Shown: positions 6,932 through 13,481, numbered from the stretch's first letter. The stretch: DNA of 22,500 nucleotides from Symbiodinium natans (GCA_905221605.1 CAJNDS010002268.1:938232-960731), one strand, 5' to 3'. Made by a program: numbers and translations. Notes: generated by a model from the letters alone, not told the origin.

Positions 6932-7139
6932 GATATACAAAAAGAGGAATCAAAACCCTCGTTTTGCGCCTTTTATCCCAAAATCATCCCAACAAACCGA
7001 TAAACCCCGAAATCCTGCACCCCCAAACCCTTCACCCTAGCCCTAAGAGCAAAGGTGGTAGGGTTGTAAGTATGGGAACTATACTAAGAACTCTATGTAC
7101 AGTACCTTATAACCCTACTCAGAACTAGCCCCTCTACAC

Positions 7140-7195
7140 CACCCCTAAGCCCTAAGCCCCAAGCCCTGAGCCCTAAGCCTTAGACCCTAAACCCT
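7140..7195 (-). repeat. CCCTAAG/CCCTAAA degenerate tract
   Basis: CCCTAAGC, CCCCAAG and CCCTGAG units; a homogenised G-ended variant. Confidence 0.8.
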
Positions 7196-7211
7196 ACTTA
7201 CAACTCGTAGA

Positions 7212-7365
7212 ACTACCCAAGTAAACCTCCAAGTAGCCCCTCTCAGCGAGACCTCGGCCTAAGCGTCTTGGCGCCTCCCCACCTTGCCACAGAGGATGCT
7301 GACTTGGAGGTTCATGGGTTTAGGGTTTACGGTTTGTTTTGTTGGAGGTTCATGGGTACTTACAA
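7212..7365. repeat. Foldback remnant, TACTTGGAGGTT ends
   Basis: CTACCCAAGTAAACCTCCAAG (7213-) is inverted relative to TTGGAGGTTCATGGGTACTT (7342-). A second forward copy, ACTTGGAGGTTCATGGG, lies at 7302. It belongs to the family of 18625-18773. Confidence 0.5.
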
Positions 7366-7650
7366 ACCCAAATGGAAGTCTACTTCTCACCTACTTCTTT
7401 AGAAGAACTTCGGGGACTTAGGGGGCTCAAAAGTACAGTGATAATTGGGGTTATAACTACTCTATATCTAAGATTCCAAATATAGGGCCCTGAATTTGGC
7501 CCCGTTGTTATCTATATACATTATAGGTACTAAGTTGGGGTTGATGGGGTTTATACAGGTTATGGTCGTTGGGGTCTTTTGCGTTTGTGGCTCGTCTACA
7601 GGATCTAGGGCAAAAACTATAGGGCTCAGGGATGTTCAGGGTTCGGCTAT
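7366..7650. other. Unique AT-rich segment
   Basis: Short TATA-rich inverted words (CTATATCTAAG, TCTATATACATTATAGG) suggest decayed foldback sequence. No gene is seen. Confidence 0.3.
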
Positions 7651-7696
7651 GTGGGACACGCTGTAAGGTTGCAAGGCGCGGGTTGGGTTTGGGTCT

Positions 7697-7717
7697 TAGG
7701 CCCTTCTGTAGGGCCTA
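7697..7717. other. Perfect 8-bp stem-loop
   Basis: TAGGCCCT and AGGGCCTA with a 5-nt loop. Confidence 0.6.
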
Positions 7718-7840
7718 GCGATCAAGACCTTTCGAAGCTTTCAACAAAAAGGGTTCCCCTCTATGTCTCCAGAGATGCTAAGAGGGAGAAGAGTGAAAGG
7801 CTCCTCCTTTCTGAGAGGGGTACGGGGGACTGCTTCTCTT

Positions 7841-7948
7841 GGTAGCCCAGGAACCATATTAACATAAGGGCACCCTTTGTGGGGTTGGTTACTTTATAAG
7901 GGAACCTTAAAACAAAAGAAAGAGGAAACAGGGTACCACTGGGCCACC
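7841..7948. mobile_element. MITE-like element, GGTAGCCCA family, copy 1
   Basis: Starts GGTAGCCCAGGAACCATATT and ends, read on minus, GGTGGCCCAGTGGTACCC. Its right portion (GGGAACC, AAA-CAAA, GGGTACCACTGGGC) matches 10284-10370. 108 bp, non-coding, no obvious target-site duplication. Confidence 0.6.
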
Positions 7949-7965
7949 ACATTCTGGATTGGTGC

Positions 7966-8138
7966 CTAGAGGTTGGGTGTTACCATACTTTGGAGTAGAC
8001 GCTGGAAAAAAGTATATACTTTGCAGGTATAAGTAGCTATAGTAGGAACCAAAAAGAGCTTTAAAGTATAGTACTCCAAAACCCAGGTTATCAGTCTCAA
8101 AACGTTCAGTGGCTCGGGGCTCCTTGCAGTGGGCAGCT
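7966..8138 (-). CDS. Candidate exon 5 (terminal) of the split gene 9383-7966
   Basis: Open for 56 codons to TAG, in the phase left by exon 4 (C plus AG gives CAG). It reads LPTARSPEPLNVLRLITWVL, then a hydrophobic/aromatic stretch EYYTLKLFLVPTIATYTCKV. The acceptor (TTTAGAG) is weak. Part of the segment (7985-8085) carries short inverted words (TTTGGAGTA, TACTCCAAAA), so a foldback element may contribute. The open frame continues upstream into telomere repeat, so openness alone does not fix the start. Confidence 0.25.
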
Positions 8139-8169
8139 CTCTAAAGTTCCCCGTAGTGTTCGGGCAGAA

Positions 8170-8206
8170 GGGTTTAGGGTTTAGGGTTTTGCGTTTTAGG
8201 GTTTAA
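8170..8206 (+). repeat. Short TTTAGGG tract
   Basis: Three units with TTTTGCG and TTTTAGGG variants. Confidence 0.85.
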
Positions 8207-8352
8207 AGAGTGAAACGGGTAAACCGGAGCCAGTGTTGTCACAGCGGTTGTACATGTGAGTTCAGGGTTTAGGGTTTCCAGTTTGTGGGTTGTGGGGGCA
8301 AGTGCTTGACCGTGCGAGGTGTCTTGTGGCGACCAAGTTCCGACTATCTTAC

Positions 8353-8397
8353 GCTCCACATGCCCAAACAAAATCATATCCCTTGACCTTAACGGCC
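8353..8397 (-). CDS. Candidate exon 4 of the split gene 9383-7966
   Basis: On minus, a strong pyrimidine-rich acceptor (TATTCTCCCTTCACAG) precedes 45 nt ending at the donor GTAAGA. The phase fits exon 3 (G plus GG). It reads PLRSRDMILFGHVE. If the donor is not used, the frame stays open through VGTWSPQDTSHGQALAPTTH into the island to the left, so the exon may be longer. The plus strand of the same island is open as well. Confidence 0.33.
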
Positions 8398-8499
8398 CTG
8401 TGAAGGGAGAATACAGGGGTGATTTCCTGCCGGTCTCTTAACTTCCCTCACAGTAGCTTCTGTTCGGGCTAGGCCCCTCGGATCTGTTGAAGCGGAAAT

Positions 8500-8556
8500 C
8501 CTAAACCCTAAACCCTAAACCCTAAACCCTAAACCCTAAACCCTAAACCCTAAACA
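8500..8556 (-). repeat. CCCTAAA tract
   Basis: Eight clean units. It lies upstream of exon 4 on plus coordinates and outside the proposed exons. Confidence 0.96.
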
Positions 8557-8586
8557 CCAAACCCTGCTCGTATAGAGCCTAAGCAC

Positions 8587-8652
8587 CTGGGGTGTCCATC
8601 CAGAAGATCACATCTTCCATCCTGGGCAGCAGCTGTGGCAGCTGCCACTGCT
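8587..8652 (-). CDS. Candidate exon 3 of the split gene 9383-7966
   Basis: On minus, the acceptor CTTGCCTGTTGCCAG is followed by 66 nt ending at GTGCTT. It is in phase with exon 2 (G plus AG) and reads QWQLPQLLPRMEDVIFWMDT then P. Met, Trp, Phe and acidic residues give it a convincing composition. The plus strand also has an open Ala-rich frame (AAVAAATALATGKTIQNAN), the main reason for doubt. Confidence 0.35.
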
Positions 8653-8709
8653 CTGGCAACAGGCAAGACGATTCAGAACGCTAATATAGGGGTTTAGGGG
8701 TTTAGGGTT

Positions 8710-8892
8710 GAGGGTTCTTGATCCATGTCACATATTCCTTGCTATGGCCATGGCTATGAAAGACCACACGACGTAACTACTGGATTCGCCGTAAACCCTT
8801 GAAGCGGTAGAAGCCCTGACCCTAAACCCGAAACCCTGAAGCCTACGCTTCAAGATAGCTACCCCTAATGTTTCGGTTTCGGGTTGAGGGTA
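8710..8892. other. Island inside proposed intron 2
   Basis: Open on minus (SSYVVWSFIAMAIARNM) and on plus (MSHIPCYGHGYERPHDVTTG). It could be an additional or alternative exon. 8819-8850 is a decayed CCCTAAA tract and 8893-8921 a TTTAGGG tract. Confidence 0.2.
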
Positions 8893-8927
8893 TAGGGTCT
8901 CGGGTTTAGGGTTTAGGGTTTCAACAC

Positions 8928-9004
8928 CAATCAGGCCGCTCCGTGATCTCTTCAGCCGACGAGAGGGAAAGCAGTCGGGACAGTGCCAAGAGACCTGAGC
9001 AGCT
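8928..9004 (-). CDS. Candidate exon 2 of the split gene 9383-7966, CxxC motif
   Basis: The acceptor TATTTGCAG precedes 77 nt ending at GTGTTG on minus. Joined in phase to exon 1 (GG plus A), it reads AAQVSWHCPDCFPSRRLKRS then RSGLI, with a His-Cys-Pro-Asp-Cys pair that could bind metal and a basic tail. A second frame (SSAEEITERPDW) is also open here, but it would not fit the phase of exon 1. The plus strand has a charged open frame too. Confidence 0.35.
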
Positions 9005-9011
9005 CTGCAAA

Positions 9012-9052
9012 TAGGGTTTAGGGTTTAGGGCTAGGGTTTAGGGTTGAGGGGC
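9012..9052 (+). repeat. TTTAGGG tract
   Basis: Five to six imperfect units. With 9185-9273 it brackets an island open on minus (LQLRSLEDVQASATWSVF). Confidence 0.9.
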
Positions 9053-9184
9053 TTTTCTAAGCTCTGGTTCTTTGTTGTGGTACCTACTTGACTGAGGCAC
9101 CATAACTTTGAATTCAAAAAAACTGACCACGTGGCTGAAGCCTGGACATCTTCAAGAGACCTCAATTGCAAACAGGCATTCTAG

Positions 9185-9273
9185 CCCCTAAACCCTAAAC
9201 CCTAAACCCTAAACCCTAAACCCTAAACCCTAAACCCTAAACCCTAAACCCTAAACCCTAAACCCTAAACCCT
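9185..9273 (-). repeat. CCCTAAA tract providing the exon 1 donor
   Basis: Twelve clean units. Read on minus, the first bases are GTTTAGGG, which would be the 5' splice site of intron 1. Confidence 0.97.
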
Positions 9274-9383
9274 CGGGCAAGGAGCCGCCCGAGGGCCGCA
9301 AGTCTTGCGGCAGCGTGAAAAGCAGGGAAGCATCCAGATTTGACCAGCCATGGCGCCCGAGACAAGCCTCGGGTTGCGGCCAT
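9271..9383 (-). CDS. Candidate first exon, basic presequence-like N-terminus
   Basis: Minus strand, ATG at 9383-9381 in the context AACAAGATGG, then 37 codons plus two bases to the donor GTTTAGGG. It begins MAATRGLSRAPWLVKSGCFP and continues AFHAAARLAALGRLLAR. There are no Asp or Glu, and Arg, Lys, Ala, Leu and Ser are plentiful, the composition of a mitochondrial or plastid presequence. That is inference only. Unspliced, the frame stops at 9258 in repeat. The DNA also folds into three GC-rich hairpins: 9271-9298 (9-bp perfect stem CCCTCGGGC), 9297-9314 and 9347-9374. Confidence 0.38.
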
Positions 9384-9390
9384 CTTGTTT

Positions 9391-9508
9391 TAGGGTTTAG
9401 GGTTTAGGCTTTAGGGTTTAGGGTTTGGGGTTTAGGGTTTAGGGTTTAGGGTTTGGGGTTCGGGGTTTAGGGTTTAGGGTTTTGGGTTTAGGATTTAGGG
9501 TTTAGGGT
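9391..9508 (+). repeat. TTTAGGG/TTTGGGG tract
   Basis: About sixteen units with TTTGGGG, TTCGGGG and TTTAGGA variants. It faces the 9185-9273 tract across the exon 1 island. Confidence 0.93.
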
Positions 9509-9599
9509 TGGGATGTTCCCCCTTGTACTAGCCCCTTAATAGGGATTGCAATAGGGAGGCACGACATTAAGGACTGTTAGAAAAGGGGGAACACCCCAA
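9509..9599. mobile_element. MITE-like element, TTGGGATGTTCCCCC family, copy 1
   Basis: Left end TTGGGATGTTCCCCCTTGTA. Right end, read on minus, TTGGGGTGTTCCCCCTTTTC. CCTTAAT-type subterminal blocks lie on both sides. It inserted directly behind a telomere tract. 91 bp, non-coding. Confidence 0.75.
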
Positions 9600-9643
9600 G
9601 TTCTGGGTTTGGAGTATATATGTGTTGTGAGTTGACTGTACTT

Positions 9644-9674
9644 TTTAGGGTTTAGGGTTTAGGGTTTAGGGTTT
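9644..9674 (+). repeat. TTTAGGG tract
   Basis: Four clean units. Confidence 0.95.
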
Positions 9675-9734
9675 TGGCTTGGCTTCGGGCATTTTAGGAT
9701 CAGAGTACTGACGGCCTAACCACCCATTTCCCGC

Positions 9735-9878
9735 ATGGAAGCCCAGAAAAAGAAGAGCCATACTCGCACCCGCCTAGAGGATCCTCAAACGGTCCCAACC
9801 CAAGGGTACAAACTTAGGGGTCTAAGGTACATACCGCATGAACCATTTCAAAACGGTCAACAAGGCCAACCCTCATAG
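9735..9878 (+). CDS. Small ORF, 47 residues, basic N-terminus
   Basis: ATG to TAG, MEAQKKKSHTRTRLEDPQTV then PTQGYKLRGLRYIPHEPFQN and a Gln/Gly tail. It lies in a 290-bp island free of telomere repeat, 350 bp from the divergent minus-strand ATG at 9383. The Lys/Arg-rich start suggests nucleic-acid binding, but no family is recognised. It could be a first exon: GTACAA at about 9799 and a GA-type donor at about 9780 are possible. Confidence 0.32.
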   Translation: MEAQKKKSHTRTRLEDPQTVPTQGYKLRGLRYIPHEPFQNGQQGQPS

Positions 9879-9895
9879 AAGGGTCGGAATCATTA

Positions 9896-9929
9896 CTTAT
9901 AGCAGTCCCTTTTATAGTTATGCTATAAG
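9896..9929. other. Perfect 9-bp stem-loop
   Basis: CTTATAGCA and TGCTATAAG with a 16-nt loop, just after the stop of the 9735-9878 ORF. A transcript-end structure is possible but unproven. Confidence 0.55.
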
Positions 9930-9940
9930 AACCTCCCCTC

Positions 9941-10047
9941 CCCCCCCAAAAAAAAATATATATAGGGTTTAGGGTTTAGGGTTTAGGATTTAGGGTTTAG
10001 GGTTTAGGGTTTAGGGATAAGGGTTTAGGGTATATATATATATATAG
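9941..10047. repeat. TTTAGGG tract inserted in a TA microsatellite
   Basis: C and A runs, then TATATATA (9956-), nine TTTAGGG-type units (9964-10031) and again TATATATATATATATA (10031-10046). It looks as if the telomere repeat was inserted into a TA tract, or grew within it. Confidence 0.85.
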
Positions 10048-10062
10048 ATTCTAGATACTCAG

Positions 10063-10163
10063 GCCCCTAGATTATCCGAGGGGCTGCGCGCGCCGACACC
10101 AGTGACGGGTCCGGGGGCCTCTGCAGCTCATGAGGGTCGAAGCACTCCAGGCGTGATATCCAG
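10063..10163 (+). CDS. Candidate 101-nt exon
   Basis: After GATACTCAG, 33 open codons plus two bases run to GTTTAGGG: APRLSEGLRAPTPVTGPGAS then AAHEGRSTPGVIS. This is a Pro/Ala/Gly-rich, disorder-like composition. The acceptor is fair; the donor comes from the telomere tract. The island is 60% or more GC with several CpG. No family is recognised. Confidence 0.25.
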
Positions 10164-10250
10164 GTTTAGGGTTTAGGGTTTAGGGTTTAGGGCTTAGGGC
10201 TTAGGGTTTAGGGTTTAGGGTTTAGGGCTTAGGGTGTAGGGTTTAGGGTA
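10163..10250 (+). repeat. TTTAGGG tract
   Basis: Twelve units with four GCTTAGG or GTGTAGG variants. Confidence 0.95.
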
Positions 10251-10283
10251 TTCTAACAACCAGGCTCCCCAACAACCCTTGGT

Positions 10284-10370
10284 GGTAGCCCAATAACCAT
10301 ACCCACGGGCTGGGTCCTGTTTTAGGGAATCGAACCAAAGCAAGGGCAAAAGGGTACCACTGGGCTACCC
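10284..10370. mobile_element. MITE-like element, GGTAGCCCA family, copy 2
   Basis: Left GGTAGCCCAATAACCATACC. Right end on minus GGGTAGCCCAGTGGTACCC. Shares both ends and right-hand interior with 7841-7948. 87 bp, placed between two opposite telomere tracts. Confidence 0.65.
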
Positions 10371-10373
10371 GAA

Positions 10374-10473
10374 GCCCTAAACCCTAAACCCTAAACCCTA
10401 AACCCTAAACCCTAGACCCTAAACCCTAAACCCTAAACCCTAAACCCTAAACCCTAAACCCTAAACCCTAAAC
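10374..10473 (-). repeat. CCCTAAA tract
   Basis: Fourteen units, one CCCTAGA. Confidence 0.97.
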
Positions 10474-10493
10474 TCGTTTTAGGGTTCCTGTAG

Positions 10494-10587
10494 GAGCCGG
10501 ACCTAGGAACGTCAAAAGGGTGCCCTCCTCTTGTTCCCGAAAGCGGCGGGGGCTTGCTTTTCTCAGGCTGAAGCTTGATGAAGTTTG
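10494..10587 (+). CDS. Candidate exon, basic
   Basis: Between TTCCTGTAG and GTTTAGG, 94 nt open on plus: AGPRNVKRVPSSCSRKRRGL then AFLRLKLDEV. Its end phase (TG) fits the start of the 10727 candidate (G). It lies in an island framed by a CCCTAAA tract on the left and a TTTAGGG tract on the right. Confidence 0.22.
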
Positions 10588-10726
10588 GTTTAGGTTTTAG
10601 GGTTTAGGGTTTAGGGTTTAGGGTTTGGGGTTTGGGGTTTGGGGTTTGGGGTTTGGGGTCTGGGGTCTGGGGTTTGGGGTTTGGGGTTTGGGGTTTAGGG
10701 CTTACGGTTTAGGGTTTAGGGTTCAG
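10588..10726 (+). repeat. TTTAGGG tract with private TTTGGGG block
   Basis: 10625-10690 is nine copies of TTTGGGG (two TCTGGGG) inside ordinary TTTAGGG. The peptide it would encode (GVWGLGF repeats) is an artefact. Confidence 0.95.
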
Positions 10727-10810
10727 GGTGGCAACCCTCTTCGTGGACCCGGTGTGCCATCCTCACCATCCCCGAAAATGTCATTGTGTTTTGATCGTCG
10801 CAACGCTAAA
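10727..10810 (+). CDS. Candidate exon, Cys/His-rich, strand uncertain
   Basis: After GGGTTCAG, plus reads VATLFVDPVCHPHHPRKCHC then VLIVATL, with clustered Cys and His. The minus strand is equally open (KHNDIFGDGEDGTPGPRRGL). The phase fits 10494-10587 on plus. I cannot decide the strand. Confidence 0.18.
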
Positions 10811-11019
10811 CCCTACCCTAACCCCTAAACCACCCCACAACCCCAAAGCTTTAGATCCTAAACTTTAAATCCCCGGACCTAAATGCCCTAAAACCCAAAC
10901 CCCCACTAAAACCCCACGAAGCCACCTTGGACCCTAACCCCTAAACCCTAAACCCCAAACCCTAAACCTCAAACCCTAAACCCTAAACCCTTTAACCCTT
11001 AAACCCTTTAACCCCAAGC
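10805..11019 (-). repeat. Degenerate CCCTAAA region
   Basis: CCCTAAC, CCCCAAA, CCCTTTAAC and CCTTAAA words at irregular spacing. Confidence 0.7.
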
Positions 11020-11102
11020 TGCGAGAATGCTCTTCGGAGCCGGGCGGCGTGGGCCGTTCGGGATCTGGCGGCGACATGAGCACCTGGGCCAACAGCCCGA
11101 AA
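11020..11102. other. CpG-rich island, all frames open
   Basis: GC-rich 83-nt segment with many CG dinucleotides between a CCCTAAA and a TTTAGGG region. All three plus frames are open, so coding cannot be judged. It has the size and position of the exon-like islands. Confidence 0.3.
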
Positions 11103-11340
11103 GGGGTTTAGGGGTTCGGGGTTTAGGGCTTTTGGGGTTTAGGGTTTATAGGGCTCTAGGGAACCCTAAGCCCTAAGCCCTAAACCCTTAGGGGTTTTAG
11201 GCTTGGGGTTTTAGGCTTTAGGGGTTTTGGGCTTTGGGCTTTAATGGGGGGCTTTAGGGACTTGGACTTTTAGAGAGATGCAGCGCTCAGGGCTCCCCAA
11301 GCTAAGTTGGGTTCGGAGACTTTATGGCTCTAGGCTTTCT
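11103..11340 (+). repeat. Degenerate TTTAGGG region
   Basis: TTTAGGG, GGGGTTTTAGGC and GGGCTTT words, interrupted at 11164-11190 by three reversed CCCTAAG units. Confidence 0.65.
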
Positions 11341-11344
11341 TGGG

Positions 11345-11478
11345 TTTAGGGGTTTAGGGGTTTAGGGGTTTAGGGGTTTAGGGGTTTAGGGTTTAGGGGT
11401 TTAGGGGTTTAGGGGTTTAGGGTTTTAGGGTTTTAGGGTTTTAGGGTTTTAGGGTTTTAGGGTTTTAGGGCTTTAGGG
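11345..11478 (+). repeat. Two adjacent homogenised 8-mer variants
   Basis: 11345-11421 is about nine TTTAGGGG units. 11422-11478 switches to seven TTTTAGGG units, the Chlamydomonas-type 8-mer. The switch is abrupt. Confidence 0.96.
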
Positions 11479-11956
11479 CCCCTAACCCTAAAACCCTAAA
11501 ATGTAAACCCTCTAAACTACGCTAAGCCCTTTGTGGCTACGGGCGCAGGGTTGAGGGTTTGGGGCCCCAGACTCCCACTGTGGAAAGTTGACTCTTCGCC
11601 TTATACCCTAGAACCCGAAAGCCCTGAACCCTAAATCCCTAAACCCTAAACCCCAAAGCCCCTAAACCCTAAAGCCCCTAAACCCTCGACACCCCTAGGG
11701 TTGAGATGCCGAAGCCTGACACCCAAAAACTCTACTGTAAGTTTAGGGTTTAGGGTTTTGGGTTTAGGGTTTAGGGTTTAGGGTTTAGGGTTCACAAACC
11801 AATAACAATGTTGTAGGAGTCCGAAGCCACAAGGGCTTACAGTTTAGGGGGCAGTGTTTAGGGCTTAGGGTTTAAGGGTTGTACCTTGGACCCTTAAGGG
11901 GTTTTGGAGATCCTGTTTGAAGCCCAACCCAAACCCCAAACCCTAAACCGTAGTGT
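11479..11956. other. Decayed telomere-type sequence and short islands
   Basis: CCCTAAA-derived at 11594-11690 and TTTAGGG at 11740-11795, the rest unique. No frame looks convincing. Confidence 0.4.
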
Positions 11957-12025
11957 CAGGGCCGTATTGGGAGGACATTAAGGGGAACCTTTAGGGCCTT
12001 TAGGGGTAGAACCTTAGGGGTAAAG
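11957..12025. repeat. Dispersed repeat, copy 2 (see 1155-1216)
   Basis: GGGCCGTATTGGGAGGACATT, AAGGGGAACCTTTAGG and ACCTTAGGGGTA match the order of blocks at 1155-1216. It is followed by the AGAGCCCAATACCCCT motif at 12038-12053, an end of the foldback family seen at 18778-19012. Confidence 0.5.
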
Positions 12026-12076
12026 CGGAAGCAACCCAGAGAGCCCAATACCCCTTAAGTAATGACTATGCCTTAA

Positions 12077-12166
12077 AGGTTTAGGGTTTAGGGTTTAGGG
12101 TTTAGGGTTTAGGGTTTAGGGTTTAGGGTTTAGGCTTTAGGGTTTAGGGTTTAGGGTTTAGGGTTA
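12077..12166 (+). repeat. TTTAGGG tract
   Basis: Twelve units, one CTTTAGG. Confidence 0.96.
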
Positions 12167-12206
12167 ACCACAAAGGGATCATTCACATGATCTAAGGATT
12201 TTTTCC

Positions 12207-12281
12207 TTATCTACGGTACTTGAGGAATATCGCCTCGTCTTTTCTGAGGGTCTTGGGCTCGTTGGGGATGCGCAGAAACAT
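12207..12281 (-). CDS. Candidate exon or small ORF, 24 residues
   Basis: Minus strand, ATG to TAA: MFLRIPNEPKTLRKDEAIFL then KYRR. It is charged and well mixed, and starts two bases after a TTTAG that could be an acceptor. The other two minus frames are also open to later stops, so frame is not secure. It lies between a TTTAGGG tract on the left and a CCCTAAA tract on the right. Confidence 0.27.
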   Translation of the reverse strand: MFLRIPNEPKTLRKDEAIFLKYRR

Positions 12282-12282
12282 G

Positions 12283-12365
12283 CTAAACCCTAAACCCTAA
12301 ACCCTAAACCCTAAACCCTAAACCCTAAACCCTAAACCCTAAACCCTAAACCCTAAACCCTAAAC
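12283..12365 (-). repeat. CCCTAAA tract
   Basis: Twelve clean units. Confidence 0.97.
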
Positions 12366-12366
12366 A

Positions 12367-12441
12367 TGCCCAAGCGGCGAAGGAACCGATGCAGACCCCA
12401 GCCTCATCGAAGGCATTCCTGCCGCGCTTTTCGTGAGCCCG
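12367..12441 (-). CDS. Candidate exon in a CpG-rich island
   Basis: Minus is open and reads HEKRGRNAFDEAGVCIGSFA, then AW, before a telomere-type GTTTAGGG donor. On plus an Arg-rich ATG frame (MPKRRRNRCRPQPHRRHSCR) and a second open frame compete. Strand unresolved. Confidence 0.2.
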
Positions 12442-12548
12442 AAGCCCTAAGCCCTAACTCTAAACCCCAAGCCCTAAACCCCAAGCCCTAAACCCCAAGC
12501 CCTAAGCCCTAAGCCCTAAGCCCTAAACCCTAAACCCTAAACCCTAAG
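12442..12548 (-). repeat. CCCTAAG and CCCCAAG variant tract
   Basis: A 14-bp higher-order unit (CCCTAAACCCCAAG) is repeated three times, then five CCCTAAG, then CCCTAAA. Confidence 0.93.
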
Positions 12549-12596
12549 CACTATAAACCAGGGTTTTGGGGTGAAGGCCGACTCAAGCTTCTCGGA

Positions 12597-12660
12597 ACCC
12601 TAAACCCTAAACCGTAAACCCTAAACCCTCAACCCTGAACCCACACCCTCTCAGCCCTAA
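12597..12660 (-). repeat. CCCTAAA tract, imperfect
   Basis: Five to six units with CCGTAAA, CCCTCAA and CCCTGAA variants. Confidence 0.85.
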
Positions 12661-12715
12661 ACAAACCCTGATACCCTGATGCCCATTTATAAAGCCTTCT
12701 TAGAACTTCGCCGCC

Positions 12716-12794
12716 TGGCCGGCTCGCCCGCCGGAATGCCATAGCTGCAGAGGAGCTCGGCGTCAGAGAAGCGGCCGAAAAGCAGCGTGAGCTC
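12716..12794 (-). CDS. Candidate exon, weak SET-like motif
   Basis: Minus, after ACCCCTGAG: ELTLLFGRFSDAELLCSYGI then PAGEPARRR. The SDAELLCSYGI stretch recalls the ELLLxYGF element near the end of Rubisco-LSMT-type SET domains, but it is too short to claim. Plus is open as a coiled-coil-like frame (AEELGVREAAEKQRELLRG), an equally serious alternative. Confidence 0.25.
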
Positions 12795-12832
12795 CTCAGG
12801 GGTTTAGGGTTTAGGACCTAGGGTGTAGGGCC

Positions 12833-12884
12833 CTAAACCCTAAACCCTAAACCCTAAACCCTAAACCCTAAACCCTAAACCCTT
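12833..12884 (-). repeat. CCCTAAA tract
   Basis: Seven clean units. Confidence 0.97.
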
Positions 12885-13277
12885 CAGGGTCCAGCAGCCA
12901 AGGTTAGAGCCCTAAACGGAGGTATGGCGTCTTAGGGCTCTAGGGTCCCAGGGTTCTATAGGGGCTTCGGGTATACGTTCTCCAAGGCTCCAAGGACCCA
13001 CTTTCCTGGAGTATAACATGGCCCTCTATTCCCTAAAACTTTCCTTACAAGGGTCCCAAAGACAGCAGCACCTCAACCCGCCTCGACCTTGAACCCTAAA
13101 CCTTGAGGTTAAGGGTTTATAGGTTATAAAGGCCGGTGGCCTCTTTATCTGTTACTCTTATACCTTAATCTAGCCCCTAGATACCCTAATAAGAACCCCC
13201 TACAGAACAGAAACCCTACTGAAAGAGACCACCAACCAATATTATTTTTACAGGGTTCAGGGCCTTCGGGTTTTCAG
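12885..13277. other. Unique segment without a supported gene
   Basis: Mixed sequence with decayed telomere words (13090-13120) and a short hairpin (ATAAAGGCC at 13125). It ends in a pyrimidine-rich run and CGGGTTTTCAG before the candidate exon at 13278. Confidence 0.35.
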
Positions 13278-13360
13278 ACTGACCCAGTGAAGAACTTTGC
13301 CTGTCCTCACCCCGGGAGATGGGCCTTTCCTCAGGTCAAGCGACCCAACATCTGGAGGAG
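13278..13360 (+). CDS. Candidate 83-nt exon
   Basis: Acceptor GGGTTTTCAG, 27 codons plus two bases, donor GTATAG. It reads TDPVKNFACPHPGRWAFPQV then KRPNIWRR, with two Trp, Cys-Pro-His and basic residues, a convincing protein composition. A second GT (CAGGTCAAG) lies inside. The minus strand is open as well. No family is recognised. Confidence 0.33.
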
Positions 13361-13454
13361 GTATAGGGTTTAGGGTTTAATTAGGGTTTAGGGCTAAGGG
13401 TTTCAGAGTGTATTCAGGTAGGTCTGGTGGACCGCGTGGCTATTTTAAGGTATT

Positions 13455-13481
13455 CCCCCCCCCCAAAAAAAAAAAAAAAAA
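13455..13481. repeat. C10-A17 homopolymer junction
   Basis: Ten C followed by seventeen A. Comparable C/A junctions occur at 9941-9955. Confidence 0.95.

Noticed and set aside
6738-7040. 100-codon plus-strand frame
   Set aside because: It also runs through a C homopolymer, and the minus strand has a better bounded exon in the same place.
10625-10828. Open frames giving GFGVWGLGF or LNPKP peptides
   Set aside because: They are six-frame translations of TTTGGGG or CCCTAAA 7-mers, which are open in several frames by nature. The same words appear at the ends of many other frames in the window.
12716-12794. Naming the frame a SET-domain methyltransferase
   Set aside because: The ELLCSYGI resemblance covers too few residues, and the opposite strand is open with a coiled-coil look.
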